Below, in pieces: positions 24,000 through 36,700 of a stretch of DNA of 64,000 nucleotides (position 1 is its first letter; every line of letters begins with the position of its first letter). The notes under the pieces were generated by a model, which saw only the letters and a list, made by a program, of their open reading frames with translations, was not told the origin of the DNA and did not search any database. A program made the position numbers and the translations under genes. Source of the DNA: Stromatinia cepivora (lineage: Eukaryota > Ascomycota > Leotiomycetes > Helotiales > Sclerotiniaceae); NCBI GenBank assembly GCA_014898415.1, contig RCTD01000007.1:124001-188000 (forward strand), given 5' to 3'.

Positions 24000-25343
24000 C
24001 TAGCTGAGTAATTGCTCGATGGCACCCTGTACACTTCCTCCACTCCTTCTTAGGGCTTCAACGTTTCTGTCAAAATCGAAAAATCCCATGTCGTTCAATT
24101 GTCTAAGTTGATCAGCGTATCTCTCTTCTGGTGGTCTGGTATCCGCTGGAGCTGCTGGAGCACCCGGAGCTGCACCACCCATTCCACCCATACCTCCAAA
24201 TCCACCAGCGCCAAACATATCCCCAAAAGATCCGTTTCGCATCATTTCCATTGCTTGTTGTATTTGTTCTGGTGTTGGTTGTGGCATTCCTTGAAATGGA
24301 TTAAACCCCGCTCCACCTGCTCCACCTGCTCCTAATCCAGCACCGGCACCAGCTCCTCCAAATAATGAAGCGAAAGGATTTGGTGGATTGGCATCGGTAC
24401 CAGTTGACGGTGTTCCTCCAGCAGAAGCGGCAGGTGGGGGAGTTTGGGCAGGAGTGTGACCAGCGGCAGTTTCTCCTGGTCCACCGAACAGTGATGCGAA
24501 TGGATTACCTCCAGCAGGCATCGCAAAAGGGTTGAAAGGTTGTGCGTTTGCCTGACCACTTCCTAGCGGGGTCGTATCCGTAACTCCCGGCGCGGGAAAG
24601 CCACCAGCTCCACCTCCTGCCATTTGTCTTCTCATCGCAGCAGCTTGACGAAGAGCGTTTGGATTTGTAAGCATGTCTCTGAACATTGGCGATTGTAACA
24701 TCTCTCGCGCATTCGGCATATTTCTAAGCATTGGGGTGTTTTGAATCATCATATTGACAAGGTCTGGGTTGTTGAGAGCTTCGTTCATCGTTTGGCGAAT
24801 GTTAGGATCATCCATCATTTGGGCGATCGCATCTTCACTCGGGGGTGCACCCATCTGCGAAAATGTTAGTATCAGCAGATTGTTGTCCGCAGAAGGTATA
24901 CGTACTCCACCATCTGCGCCAAACATCTCAGCACCTGGAAGGCCCATCTGACCTGCATATCGAGCACCTGTTAAACCAGCCAGAGGATTGTTCGCAGTTC
25001 CGGCAGCCATGTTTGTTGGTACACCTGCTGCGGCACCAGCTGTGGCGTTGGCAGCATTCTGGGTCATGTTGCTTTGTGCGCTCTTGACCATATGTATTGT
25101 ATTGCCAGCCTTGATCTTGTAAGTGCTTAGAGGTTCCTCATTCTTCATAACACGACCAGAATAAATTAATCGTTGACGATCGACTGGAATCTTTTCGTAA
25201 TCATCTCCTGCCAGCTTGGTCTTCAGGTCAAGAACTGATGCAGTTTCTGCCATGGTGATTGTGTGATTTCCATCGCTGGATGTCTTGACCTTGAAGGTGA
25301 TTTGAGAATCAGTCTCGGGCGCAGTTGATGTCTCGTCTGACAT
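24000..25343 (-). CDS. dsk2: Ubiquilin / Dsk2-type ubiquitin receptor
   Basis: Shuttle factor that carries ubiquitinated proteins to the proteasome. An N-terminal ubiquitin-like domain (about residues 14-88, with DRQRLIYSGRVMKNEEPL), STI1-like repeats (PNIRQTMNEALNNPDLV, then NMPNAREMLQSPMFRDMLTNP), a Gly/Ala/Pro-rich middle with FNPFA and NPFASLFGG repeats, and a C-terminal UBA domain (LRQLNDMGFFDFDRNVEAL) are all visible. The frame is open throughout (447 aa), but a 51-nt in-frame intron is likely at 24855-24905: donor GTACGT, branch TACTAAC, acceptor CGCAG. Its removal joins GADGG to MGAPPSED, as in relatives, giving 430 aa. Divergent from the quinone oxidoreductase gene. Confidence 0.93.
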   Translation of the reverse strand: MSDETSTAPETDSQITFKVKTSSDGNHTITMAETASVLDLKTKLAGDDYEKIPVDRQRLIYSGRVMKNEEPLSTYKIKAGNTIHMVKSAQSNMTQNAANATAGAAAGVPTNMAAGTANNPLAGLTGARYAGQMGLPGAEMFGADGGVRIPSADNNLLILTFSQMGAPPSEDAIAQMMDDPNIRQTMNEALNNPDLVNMMIQNTPMLRNMPNAREMLQSPMFRDMLTNPNALRQAAAMRRQMAGGGAGGFPAPGVTDTTPLGSGQANAQPFNPFAMPAGGNPFASLFGGPGETAAGHTPAQTPPPAASAGGTPSTGTDANPPNPFASLFGGAGAGAGLGAGGAGGAGFNPFQGMPQPTPEQIQQAMEMMRNGSFGDMFGAGGFGGMGGMGGAAPGAPAAPADTRPPEERYADQLRQLNDMGFFDFDRNVEALRRSGGSVQGAIEQLLS

Positions 25344-26555
25344 GTTAATAAATTTGATAGATATGTGAGTGTGTTATTTCAAAGGTTTGTTGGAGGTAGA
25401 TATTTGAAAGAGGTATGTTTAATTGGTTTTTGTTATGTTGTGTTGATTGTGAAAGTAATCGTATTTATCATAAGCAAATATTGAGGTTGAGGGGTTGTGG
25501 CTTGGGGGTTCAGATGACGTTCGATGGTTCGAGAATGCTTTTGCTTGCTCTTGCTCTTGCTCTTTCTTACTCTTGCTCTTGCTCTTGCTCTTTCTTGCTC
25601 TCGCTCTCGCTCTTTCTCGCTCTCGCTCTTTCTTGCTCTTGCCCTTTCTTGCTCTTGCCACTAAATCTCGAAAGGAGGGAGGTAAGGGAAGGGAACCCAA
25701 GAAAATGGATTGAATATTTATTATTGAAGAAAAAAATCAAACGAGGATTTATTTCTTCTCATAAATGATTTGCTTTTTTGTCGGGTTTTAATCATGACCA
25801 AACCTACCTATTGTTGTGTGACTATCGGTAATATTAGTCCTACCTACCAAGTTAGTATCTTCCATTGAAGTCTTTTGCCTTCTGATTACCTACTTTAACT
25901 TTCCCCCCCCCCCCCCCCCCCCCCCGAGCGGAACTTGAGAGTATTAGTTTATCAAGTGGAAAGTACGAGTGTGTAAAATAATCATGGGACGTTTATTTTA
26001 CACGTCAACACGTTAATACCACGACAATCTTTACATGACAATTATATGACATGACATGACATGACATGGCATGGCATTGCATTTTTTGTACATGATACAT
26101 AGATACATAGATACATACATAGTATCTCTTCGACCTCCCCTCTCCCCTCATCCTTTACCGGAAATCTTTGGCGAAACAGCTTTCACGGTTCAGTCCCAAG
26201 GCCCGGAGAGGTTAAGTAAAGATGGTACGGGTAACAAAAAATAGATGAGGTGAAGTCGCAATTTTCATGAAATAGTATCAAAGCATCATGGCATTCAACA
26301 TTGTACCCGTCTAGGTGTTTATTAAAGTACCTAGTATTTAAATGGCAATCCATCTTCTGAGGTAGGTAAATTTCGACAACTAGACCTTTGAACCTCGGCT
26401 CGGTCCCCCGCGTTTAGAGAATCCGGGGTTCTTCAGTCTCTCCATACCATTCCCTTCTCAAACATTTCTCTCCGTTGCATTCATTCATTCACTCAATCAA
26501 CCAAATAAACTCTTTCCAATTGATCTCATCTATAATATTCAAATCAACCCACAAT
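25344..26555. other. Shared upstream region of dsk2 and the quinone oxidoreductase gene
   Basis: About 1.2 kb without a gene. It contains a degenerate GCTCTT hexamer repeat (about 25541-25660, 200-320 bp upstream of the dsk2 start), a run of 23 C (25903-25925), a CATGA repeat (about 26046-26075) and a GATACATA repeat (about 26095-26122). Open frames over the hexamer repeat are serine/leucine or arginine/lysine low complexity and are not credible genes. Confidence 0.7.
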
Positions 26556-27766
26556 ATGCGAGGAATCCAAATCAAAGAATATGTCAAAGTAAGCTTTAGA
26601 GAGGGCTCCGAAGCTCCTATTCCCTTCGATGTGTATGTATCAATGTCCTAACATACCCTCACACATTATAGGGACCTCAAGATCTCAAAGTCACAGATCT
26701 ACCAGATCCAGTGCCAAATCCTGATCAATACCTAATCGAAATCCATGCCACTGCTACCAATTTCTATGATCTCCTTCAAATTCGAGGAAAATATCAGCAT
26801 CAACCTCCTTTACCTTGTAAGCAGTTTTTTTTATTTACCATTTTCGCAAGCCAATCCACCCATATCTCACTACACCTCTTTTCCAATACCATGTCTCATA
26901 CGCAGACTAACCATCCACATCCAGGGATATCCGGCTCAGAATTCAGCGGAATCGTCCTCTCCACCCCTAAATCCTCCACCTCACCCCGATTCAAACCAGG
27001 AGACCGCGTATTCGGAGCCTCTCAAGGCGGCTACGCAACTCTCGTCTGCGCCCAAGAAGCCTCCCTCTATCCCGTACCAGAATCCTGGTCCTTCTTCGAA
27101 GCCGCCGGTCTCTTCGTCACAGCACCCACCTCCTACAGCGCTCTAGTAACTCGCGCCAACATTAAATCCGGCGACTATGTCCTCATCCATGCAGCAGCCG
27201 GTGGAGTCGGCCTCGCCGCCGTTCAAATCGCCAAAGCATTCGGCGCAACCGTCATAGCTACAGCCGGAACACAGCGAAAACTTGAAGTAGCCCGTGAATT
27301 TGGCGCAGATCATGTTATCGATTACACAGATGCCTCCTGGCCCGATAAAGTGAAAAAATTAACTCCAGATAATAGAGGTGTGGACATTGTTTTCGATCCC
27401 GTAGGTTTAATAGACAAATCTACAAAATGCATACGATGGAATGGACGACTCCTCGTAATAGGATTCGCGGCGGGAAATATTGAAAAGGTGGCAATGAATA
27501 AGGTGTTGTTGAAAAATATTAGTATTGTGGGATTACATTGGGGAGCCTATGTGCAGAATGAACCGGAGAAAATTAAGGAGGTTTGGGAGGGAATTTTTGA
27601 GTTGATCAAGGAGGGCAAATTCAAAGGAACGGTTTTTAAGGATAGGGAGTTTCTGGGGTTGGAGGATGTGCCGCGGGCATTGGAGAGTCTGGGAAGCAGG
27701 GGAACTTGGGGGAAGGTGGTTGTTAAAGTAGATCAGAAGGAAAAGGCGGGGAGGAGTAAGATTTAG
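26556..27766 (+). CDS. Quinone oxidoreductase (zeta-crystallin-type MDR)
   Basis: Medium-chain dehydrogenase/reductase that likely reduces quinones or enals with NADPH; cytosolic, with no zinc ligands seen. Exons 26556-26588, 26672-26816 and 26925-27766 give 339 aa starting MRGIQIKEYVKGPQDLK. Intron 1 is 83 nt; intron 2 (108 nt) is in frame, so retention would not shift the reading. Visible are the GroES-like N-half (PPLPWISGSEFSG, GDRVFGASQGGYA), the nucleotide-binding motif AAGGVGLAAVQIAKAFGA, DHVIDYTD, and GVDIVFDPVG. Internal starts lack the N-terminal strand, which supports the upstream ATG. The exact substrate cannot be told. Confidence 0.92.
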
Positions 27767-28554
27767 GGGAGGAAAAAGGAGATAGTTGCTTGTTTCATGT
27801 GGGTGGTTGTGTGGGAGATGCGTTTTGGGACTGAGCTGAGTGCAGTGTCTATAGATGGATATTTTAAATTGATTACCCGATCAGATTGCGTATGGAGCTA
27901 TCTATATATATAGTACATAAACAGTGCAGACAATGTAGAATTAATGACTCATTACATTACATATTACATGTTCTAAACAGCAATTGTATCAACTTAGACG
28001 AGGAGTAGACGAGTAGATAGTTCGCATCAATACTACCTAGTAGCTAGATATGCAAAAAAGACAAACTACAAACTTGTCAATTACCTCACTTCAGCTCACC
28101 TCACCTCACCTTATATCGAATGAAACACCTCTTATAAGATTACACACACACAAAATCCTCATCTCCTCACATCACATCATATCACATCACATCATATCAC
28201 ATCACATCATATCATATCACCATTACGAACAAAAATAGGAATCTCAATTATATCTATCCTGTCTGTCATTGATAGCGCTCACTATTCAATTCAATTCAAT
28301 CCAATTCTCTATCTGTACGTTTTTCCATCCATCCATTCATCCATCCCTCATGCATGTAAATATAAAGTATCCTATCTTGTCCTATCCTATCCTATCGTAT
28401 GGTAATCCAAAACCCCACGCTTCTGCTCCCATTCCCGATTTCCTAAGCAATATCTCCTCGCCACGAAACCCCATCCATGCATTACCCCATTCTATCAAGC
28501 CACACTCACTTCCGATCGATGTTCAGTTTAATCATGAATCTAGCCTCCCTACAT
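27767..28554. other. Convergent intergenic region with simple repeats
   Basis: Lies between the 3' ends of two convergent genes. It holds CTCACCT-type (about 28080-28110), ATCACATCAT-type (about 28160-28225) and CTATC (about 28365-28397) simple repeats. Open frames here are translations of those repeats. No gene seen. Confidence 0.7.
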
Positions 28555-30471
28555 CTAGAAATGTTCTTTCCAAAACGAGAAATTGACATCGCGAGTCGTG
28601 GCTTTCTTGCATGCTTTTTTGATGGAGCGGGCTGCTACGTTTGGTCCTATTTTTTCTATTAGTATCTCTGCAAGCGAGGATGGGTGGCAAAGAGCATGGA
28701 GACCAGTGTAATGTAATGTAATGTAATAGGGGAAAAGAACAAAATAAACTTACCGCAAAAGTAAACTCCAATGTTAGTTTTAAAATCACCCTCCAACCCC
28801 GATAAATAAGTCTTATCCATTATTCCATCTCTCATGCCTTCAAACAACTTTAAGAAATCTGGTCTTCCGAAATTGGTTCGGGATTTTAGTTCGGTCAAGG
28901 GATCGACATCGGCTCCTACACTGTTCAACACGATATTTTGCGCCGTGTCGATATCCAATTTTTGAGTTAGATAAGTATGAATGCGTAAGAATTCCTGACT
29001 ATCATTACCCTGTTGTGAAGCCGCTTCTTGAGATTGCGCTTCGAGGGATGAGAGGAGTACTTGGAACCATTCGAAAGAAGTCGTGTCTTTACAGACCCAG
29101 ATGAATTCGACGCGGCGAAGACGTTCCGGAGGATTGGTTCCGTGACGAAGATGCCAGATGTTTTTAAGGATGGATGCCCATGGTGTTACACCGATACCTG
29201 TACCGATGAGAACCGCGACTTCGTTTTCAAAGACGTCTTCGGCGGGTGCGCCGTAGGGACCATCGATGCGGATGTCGGGCATTTTTTGACCGTTTTCGAG
29301 TGCTACTTCGTACATACCGTTAGGGTCTACACCATCGTAGAGTTTGGCTTGGGCGGCTCCGGCTCCGAGGGCGTCTCCGAGAGTGCGGGTGAAGTCACCG
29401 ACTTGACGGATGTGAATTGAAATGTAGGGGTCAAATGGGCATGATGTGATGGTAAAAGGATGCCATTGTTCGCGGGAAACGGATGGAACATTGAGGAAAA
29501 GCCATTGGCCTGCCTTGTACTTCATCGATGGCTTTCGGAATTGAATTTCCATGGCATCTATAAAGTTTTAGTACTCGATCGATGATGATCGGAAAGGAAC
29601 CATACCATATGGATGACGAACGACTCGAACAATTTGAGTTTCTCTTCTGCTTCGGATTTCACGATACACACGCTCAAGAAAGTAAAGTCCACCCCCCCAA
29701 AGTTCCCAGCGCCATCCTTCATATCCTAAGCAATGTGCCCAAAAGTTCTCGCCATCAAATGGGGAGAAGGGTTCCGCGGTATCACGGACGAAGCATCCAG
29801 TAGCATGAGTATACATTGCAAGTAAAAATGGAATAAATAAGTGATGCGTGTACCAAAATGTTTCGAAAGATTGTTGTCTAATCTTGGCATGAGCAGTCGT
29901 ATACATCAACATCATGCATAGAAGCATAATATGACCAGTGATACCGCCTGCTTCGGTATAGTGAATCTGGATAGCGGTCACAGGTCTAATTTGAGTCTTT
30001 TCGACATTGAAGAAACTGTGTGAATGTTAGCACCCAAAAGGTAGTGTAATGACGTAATACTTACTTGACATAGTGAGCAGCTGCGTGAAATATTGTCCAG
30101 AATAACAATGAGTATGCTACTTGTCGATGAAACCATTGAGATTCATCTAGTGGTAGAAATTTGATCTTCGGTCTAACATATCTCAAGATGTTGCGACACA
30201 TAGGTAATAAGATCATTGCAACATCGACGGATAACACTAGACCGGCACCTCTTGATATCCATACTGAGAATGTGAGAGTATTCAAACCGGACAGCCTGGG
30301 ATCACTAGCTTGCTTCCACCTGTATGACTTGTTAGTGGATGAAAGACGGATAGGTAAAGAGCCTACTCACCATCCCAAAGCAAACAGACCGATGTGAAAG
30401 CCATGGAAGAGGAAATTAAACAGCAACTTCGTTCCCCGGAGCTGTCCCTTCAAAAATAGTAGAAGCCCCAT
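28555..30471 (-). CDS. noxA: NADPH oxidase catalytic subunit, NoxA-type
   Basis: Membrane flavocytochrome b that moves electrons from NADPH to O2, making superoxide; fungal NoxA acts with NoxR and Rac in differentiation and infection structures. Five exons (30371-30471, 30065-30319, 29606-30015, 28754-29557, 28555-28646) sum to 553 aa, the usual length, starting MGLLLFLKGQLRGTK. Seen are heme-ligand segments (WFHRQVAYSLLF with FHAAAH; YTHHLFIPFLLAMYTHATG), the FAD site HPFTITSCPFDPY, NADPH sites DGPYGAPAED, GTGIGVTPWASIL and VYFCGP, and the invariant end FWKEHF after a spliced last intron. I assign NoxA rather than NoxB from the FIWVCKDTTSFEWFQ region and the lack of the NoxB insertion; the isoform is less certain than the family. 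Confidence 0.9.
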
Positions 30472-33400
30472 CTTTTCTATACCCAAATATCCTAAATATT
30501 AAAGGTCGTCCAGCGACAAGATCGATGAAGATAATTGAGTGAAATTGTTGATCGTTTGTGTGACTGAGAGAATCAAGCAAAGTTTCCGACCTCACGTAAA
30601 AGTATTAAATGCTGTACTATTTGAAAAAGAATGTGTAAAAAATGAATGAATGTTCATCAAAACAAAAGAATGATCTGAGCCAGCAGCCAACAGCTTGGGA
30701 AGCTTGGGTGGGAAGTGTGACGGGGAAAGTCTTGTTCTTCTACAACGCCGAGGAAAGAGGAGAAGAAGAAAAGCTAGGGTATGTGGGCGACTCTTGAATA
30801 ATAAAGGTTGTTCGATCGGTGAGCCACACTAATCACTTGATACTTTCGATGATGGGATATGTGGAGAGAAGAACTCTCTTGGATCCGAAACCAGCGCTCG
30901 TACAACCGTTTGTTGCGGACGTCAATCTAAAAATTCAGATGGCAGGTTTTCCTAAACGAATCCCAGTACGGGGTGTACAATAAAAGCAGATTTTCCTTTC
31001 TATTCCCTAAACGATGTGATTGTCAGGGAGATATCCCGCTGATAGAGACAAAGATTACCGTCCGTTCAGAAATGCCATCCGAGCTTTTTGATCAAGTTAG
31101 GAGTGGATCGGATGTAACTGTGCGTTTCGCAAGGAAGAAGGTGGTATCAGATATATCCAATATTTGGATAATCAGAAGCAGGCTATGGTTTCGTGAGGTT
31201 AAAGGACGTCGGAGATGGTCAATCAAGCTTGTAAAACTTTGCTGATAATGAAATGAGACGATTGTTGTTGCAAATAACCCAGAAGCATTGAGAAGCGACG
31301 AAGTCTGTTGCAAAAATGTCCGATCTTATCTAGACGTTTGAAAGGAGGGGGGGGGTGAATTTATCCACCAAACTCCTCTTGTTGAAATATCAAATGGAAA
31401 ACCCAAGAGATATAAAAGGGAATGAATCTAACTTTCAATAAGGTTGAGTGATTTTGTCGCTTTCCTACAAATAATTAGATATGAGAATTTAGATGCCGAG
31501 TGAATAAAATTCATGAAAGAAGTAGAGAATCAATCTTGGGAAAGTCGAGGTTTTCTATAATAGGAATAGCTGCAACCCCGTGTATAAATAAACATAAATA
31601 TCAAATTACCCCAGGCGCTTGAGGATCATATTTGATTGGACAAAAATATTGATAAAAGTAGCACTTATGCACAACTTTGCATCAATCCATCTGGTACCTC
31701 GTTCCACAGAAGGCCTCTCCTGGGCTTTTACTATAATAGCTCATATGGCTCCACCGTCCCATGATTCCATTTATGGCCAGTAGAAACTGTTGAATGTCGA
31801 ACTTTGCTGTATTGAAGATAAGATAGATGGCAAGGTGTAACCATTTTTATATTTAGTAGGTATATACGGATTGATATGGAGAACGGACTATAGAAATTTG
31901 ATTTCTATGGTGACATCGTAATTCTTGATGTATTGGACCATCCATTCAGTGTGTGCTGTTCGTCGACCTCGTAACCATCCATGGCGAAGTCTATTTTATG
32001 TTATCGCAGTCAGAAATACAATTCAATTCTTAAATGTAAGATCATGCCGGTGTCAAGTATTATTAATATGTCATTATTGAGCGGTTGCTGTCCGAACTAC
32101 TTTCTGGAGGTCCCAAAAATGCCGAATCCCATTTCTGTTAATGTATTCACGTGACATCCCGGTTTCAAGCTGGAGGCACAAGTCCAATGTGCCCCAAATC
32201 CAGCGGCGCAAATGTATTATGTGCCTCATGGGCGGTGCTTAAGTGGTGCAGGAACTCGAAAAACTCCAGATTGCAAATCCGAACACTCCACCGAGAGACG
32301 TACCAACTCGAGTGTGAATTCATACAGATAACCGGAGCTTGCGAAATCATTTCACTACTTTAGAGGTTGGAGATGGCAGGTCGTGTTGTTTCAGAACTGG
32401 TTTAGAATGAGGTTTTGGTCAGCGAATGCACGTCCATCTAGAGGCCGTTTGTAAGAGTGTATTCCCTATGACTTACTCAACCATAACTTGAAGGATGAAT
32501 ATCTTGCTTCCTCGGCGAATGGTGCATGCCGTGTGGAAACAGGATACACAGACAGAAATTCTGTGGATCGATGCGGATTCGAGACCTGAGGTGAATCAAA
32601 ATCTTCTTCTTCCAATTTCTTGGTGTCGGCGAAAGTTCTTAGAAACATCATGTCGCAGGAGCGTCTCGAAAACAACAGGAGCGTTTTCAACCAGTGATCG
32701 TTCTGTATGGGAGGGCTGTAAGCTCGACAGTGCCAAACATATCGTTGTCGCTAGAAGAGACCGAGCATCCCTAGATATGCACTTTCACCATAAACAATAA
32801 TGCATAACTCCAATCGTTATCCGAAGAATTCTATGCTTTACAGCCACTCCTATGTATCGACGAACTTGTGACTCCATGAATTTTTGGTCATATTTGGCCC
32901 GAGTATAGAACATATCTGCAGCTTCAAGAACATCCCCAATCCTTCTTCTAGAGCATCATCATTTCAAGACAATATTGTGGCCATTGTCGCTGAGCGAATC
33001 ATTTATCGATATCCATCGTTCATGCCAAATATGACTTTGCACGCATGGAACAATTCACAATTCAATTACAAAGACAGTAGGAGTTGCAGTAATAAACATT
33101 TGGCCTAGAGTATGGTATGGAAGTTTATTTTTTTTGGTGGTTCATTAATCATTTTGAAGCGTCAATACTGGTAGGAATAGGTAGGTTCTCAAAGAAGTGG
33201 ATCAGGTCGATTTAATCAGTGTCATCAGGATAACAAATGCCACGTTCCTTGTGGACTCTAGATGTGCTCCATCACAACATGATGACATGTATAACCTGCC
33301 TGAGATTTGTAAATACTAATGCAGCTTCACTACACCTACGCAAAATGCAAGTCTTTGTTGATGCTTCGGATTCGTACGTCTTCAATGCGGCGAAAAGAAA

Positions 33401-33753
33401 GAATGCGTGTCAAGAAGGCTGAGTCCACTAATTTAGAAACTTTAAAGCCTTGGAGTTTACCGTTGAGAATTAGCGCTTGTTGATTGGAACGGCGTTTCGT
33501 AGCGAAGCCGATCATCTATCTACCAGTGACGCTTTCTAAGGAATTATTGACTTCTTGATCATACACCAACTGCCAAAATTCGTGTTTTGAATGTGTGAAT
33601 TTGATTCTTTAATGATAGCTTGTTGCATACAATTTCTTTTACATTCATTGTGTTAAACTTCACTTCACTCTTTAAGAACTGCTATTATTGCGCCGAGCTT
33701 TGCGCCAGTAAGAGTAAGGGGGGTTGACAACCAGGCATCGGGCCAACTTCAAG
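30472..33753. other. 3.3-kb divergent intergenic region between noxA and the class I myosin
   Basis: No supported gene. Open frames at 30973-31245, 32151-32363, 32466-32690, 32495-32800, 32884-33108 and 33237-33422 are short, overlap one another on both strands and resemble no family I know. A GTAAG donor-like site follows the 32466-32690 minus frame, but no coherent exon chain could be built. The left part likely holds the noxA promoter and 5' UTR; CT-rich DNA before 33754 fits the myosin leader. A decayed gene around 32.1-33.1 kb cannot be excluded. Confidence 0.55.
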
Positions 33754-36700
33754 ATGGTATGGAACAACAAAGGCTTTCTTTTATCCTCCAGAAGTTGGCA
33801 TAACTAATAATAATTCTTGGATAGGGTATCAGTCGTCGTCCGAAGGGTGATAAAAATGCCTCTGCCGCAGAGAGTGCATCGGCGGGAAAGCCGAATATCC
33901 AGAAAGCCCAGTTCGATACAACCAAGAAGAAGGAAGTTGGTGTGTCGGATCTTACTTTGATCAGCAAGGTCTCGAATGAAGCAATCAATGAAAATCTTAA
34001 GAAGAGGTTTGAGAATAGGGAAATTTATGTATGGCCTACCTCCTTGCGACAGGCGAACACATTGATGGGAAGGTTCCCGAGGAGGTCAAGTACTGACAGT
34101 TTTATGTAGACATACATTGGGCATGTGCTTGTCTCTGTCAATCCTTTTCGAGACTGTAAGTACAAGGTGCATATTTCCAGCTCTGGGCATTTCTAATACT
34201 TCACAGTGGGAATTTACACAGATGCGGTCTTGGAAAGTTACAAAGGCAAGAACCGACTGGAGGTCAGTTAAAACCAAACCCACACATTAAGTACCTGCAT
34301 TTCTAACAGCTACTTAAGATGCCACCTCATGTCTTCGCTGTTGCCGAATCTGCCTACTATAATATGAATGCATACAAAGATAATCAATGTGTTATCATTT
34401 CAGGAGAATCTGGAGCGGGAAAGACCGAGGCGGCAAAGCGAATCATGCAATATATAGCCAATGTTTCTGGAGGCAGCAACTCATCGATTCAGGAGATCAA
34501 AGATATGGTTTTGGCGACAAATCCTTTGCTAGAGTCTTTTGGTAATGCGAAAACACTACGAAACAATAACTCCTCTCGTTTCGGCAAATACCTCCAACTG
34601 CAATTTAATGCGCAAGGAGAGCCGGTGGGCGCGGATATAACAAATTATCTTCTCGAGAAGACAAGAGTAGTCACTCAGATCAAGGACGAGCGAAATTTCC
34701 ATATTTTCTACCAATTTACAAAAGGGGCCTCACAAACATACAGGGAGAGTTATGGGATCCAACAGCCGTCGCAGTATCTGTACACAAGTAAAGCCGGATG
34801 CTTCGATGTTGATGGGATCGATGATCTCGCTGAATATCAGGATACTTTGAAGGCCATGAAGGTTATAGGTTTGTCGCAAGCTGAACAGGACGAGATATTC
34901 CGCATGCTGGCTGCTATCCTGTGGACAGGAAATATTCAATTCCGCGAAGGCGATGATGGATATGCTGCAGTCGTTGATCAATCAGTTGTTGACTTCTTGG
35001 CCTACCTTCTGGATGTTGATGCAGCCCATGTTATTCAAGCCATCACTATTAGAATTCTTACTCCTCGAAATGGGGAAGTCATCGAGTCACCTGCGAATGT
35101 CCCTCAGGCAATGGCCACAAGGGACGCTCTCGCCAAAGCGATATATAACAACCTCTTTGATTGGATTGTCGAGCGTGTCAACAAATCTCTTACTGCTCGG
35201 GCAGCGACATCGAACTCGATAGGTATTCTCGATATCTATGGTTTCGAGATCTTCGAGCAGAACAGTTTCGAGCAGTTGTGCATCAACTACGTCAATGAGA
35301 AGTTGCAACAAATCTTCATTCAGTTGACTCTGAAAACCGAACAAGAAGAATATGCCCGGGAGCAGATTCAATGGACGCCGATCAAATACTTTGACAACAA
35401 AATTGTTTGTGATTTGATCGAAGCTATTCGACCTCCGGGTGTATTTTCCGCTATGAAAGATGCAACCAAGACAGCTCATGCTGATCCAGCTGCATGTGAC
35501 CGTACCTTCATGCAAGCAATTAGTGGAATGTCAAATCCTCATCTTACCCCTCGACAAGGCAACTTTATTATCAAGCATTACGCAGGTGATGTGAGCTACA
35601 CTGTTGAGGGAATTACAGATAAGAATAAGGATCAACTGCTCAAGGGCTTGCTCAATTTATTTGGACAAAGTAAAAATCGTTTCATTCATGAATTGTTTCC
35701 TCATCAAGTCGATCAGGATAATAGAAAACAGCCTCCATCTGCTGGTGACAAAATCAAGGCCTCGGCAAATGACCTAGTAGCAACATTGATGAAGGCAACC
35801 CCATCATATATCCGTACAATCAAGCCCAACGAGAACAAATCACCGACTGAGTACAATGAGAAGAACGTCCTGCATCAAGTTAAGTATCTTGGTCTTCAAG
35901 AGAACGTTCGTATTCGTCGTGCCGGATTTGCATATCGTCAAACATTTGACAAGTTCGTTGAACGATTTTACTTACTCTCCCCTAAAACTTCTTATGCTGG
36001 CGACTACATATGGACAGGAGATTCCAAAACTGGAGCCATGCAAATATTGAAAGATACCAATATACCCGTCGAAGAATATCAAATGGGTGTGACCAAGGCA
36101 TTTATCAAAGCTCCTGAAACCTTGTTCGCCCTAGAACACATGCGAGATCGTTACTGGCATAACATGGCCGCTCGTATCCAACGTGTGTGGAGGGCGTTCT
36201 TACAAATTCGAATCGAAGCTGCCACTCGAATTCAAAGGATGTTCAGAAAGAAGAGAGAAGGCAAGGAGTTTTTGGAGTTGAGAGAAAAAGGACACCAAAT
36301 TTTACAAGGACGTAAAGAGAGAAGAAGATACAGTCTCCTGGGATCGAGGCGTTTCATGGGTGATTACCTTGGAATTGCAGCAACGACAGGCCCTGGATCA
36401 AAAATTCGTGGGTCGATAAATTTGCCAGCCAACGAAGTCACCCTTTTCTCCTGCCGTGGTGAGATTCTTGAGACAAAATTCGGCCGATCCAGTAAGCTAA
36501 GCCCCCGTATCTTCATAATGACGCAGGCGAAGTTCTACATCGTCAGTCAGCAGCTTGTCAATAAGCAGGTTCAAATTGCTGTGGAGAAAGCAATTCCCCT
36601 TGGAGCTATCAAATTCATCAGCATATCGACGTGCCGCGATGATTGGTTTTCCTTAGGCGTAGGCTCACCACAGGAAGCTGATCCACTCCTGACTTGCGTA

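Noticed and set aside
28050..28240. CRISPR-like or regulatory array
   Set aside because: Simple tandem ATCACATCAT/CTCACCT microsatellites without spacers, in a eukaryotic convergent intergenic region.
32151..33422. Small gene cluster in the noxA-myosin spacer
   Set aside because: Short overlapping frames on both strands without domains or a coherent exon chain.
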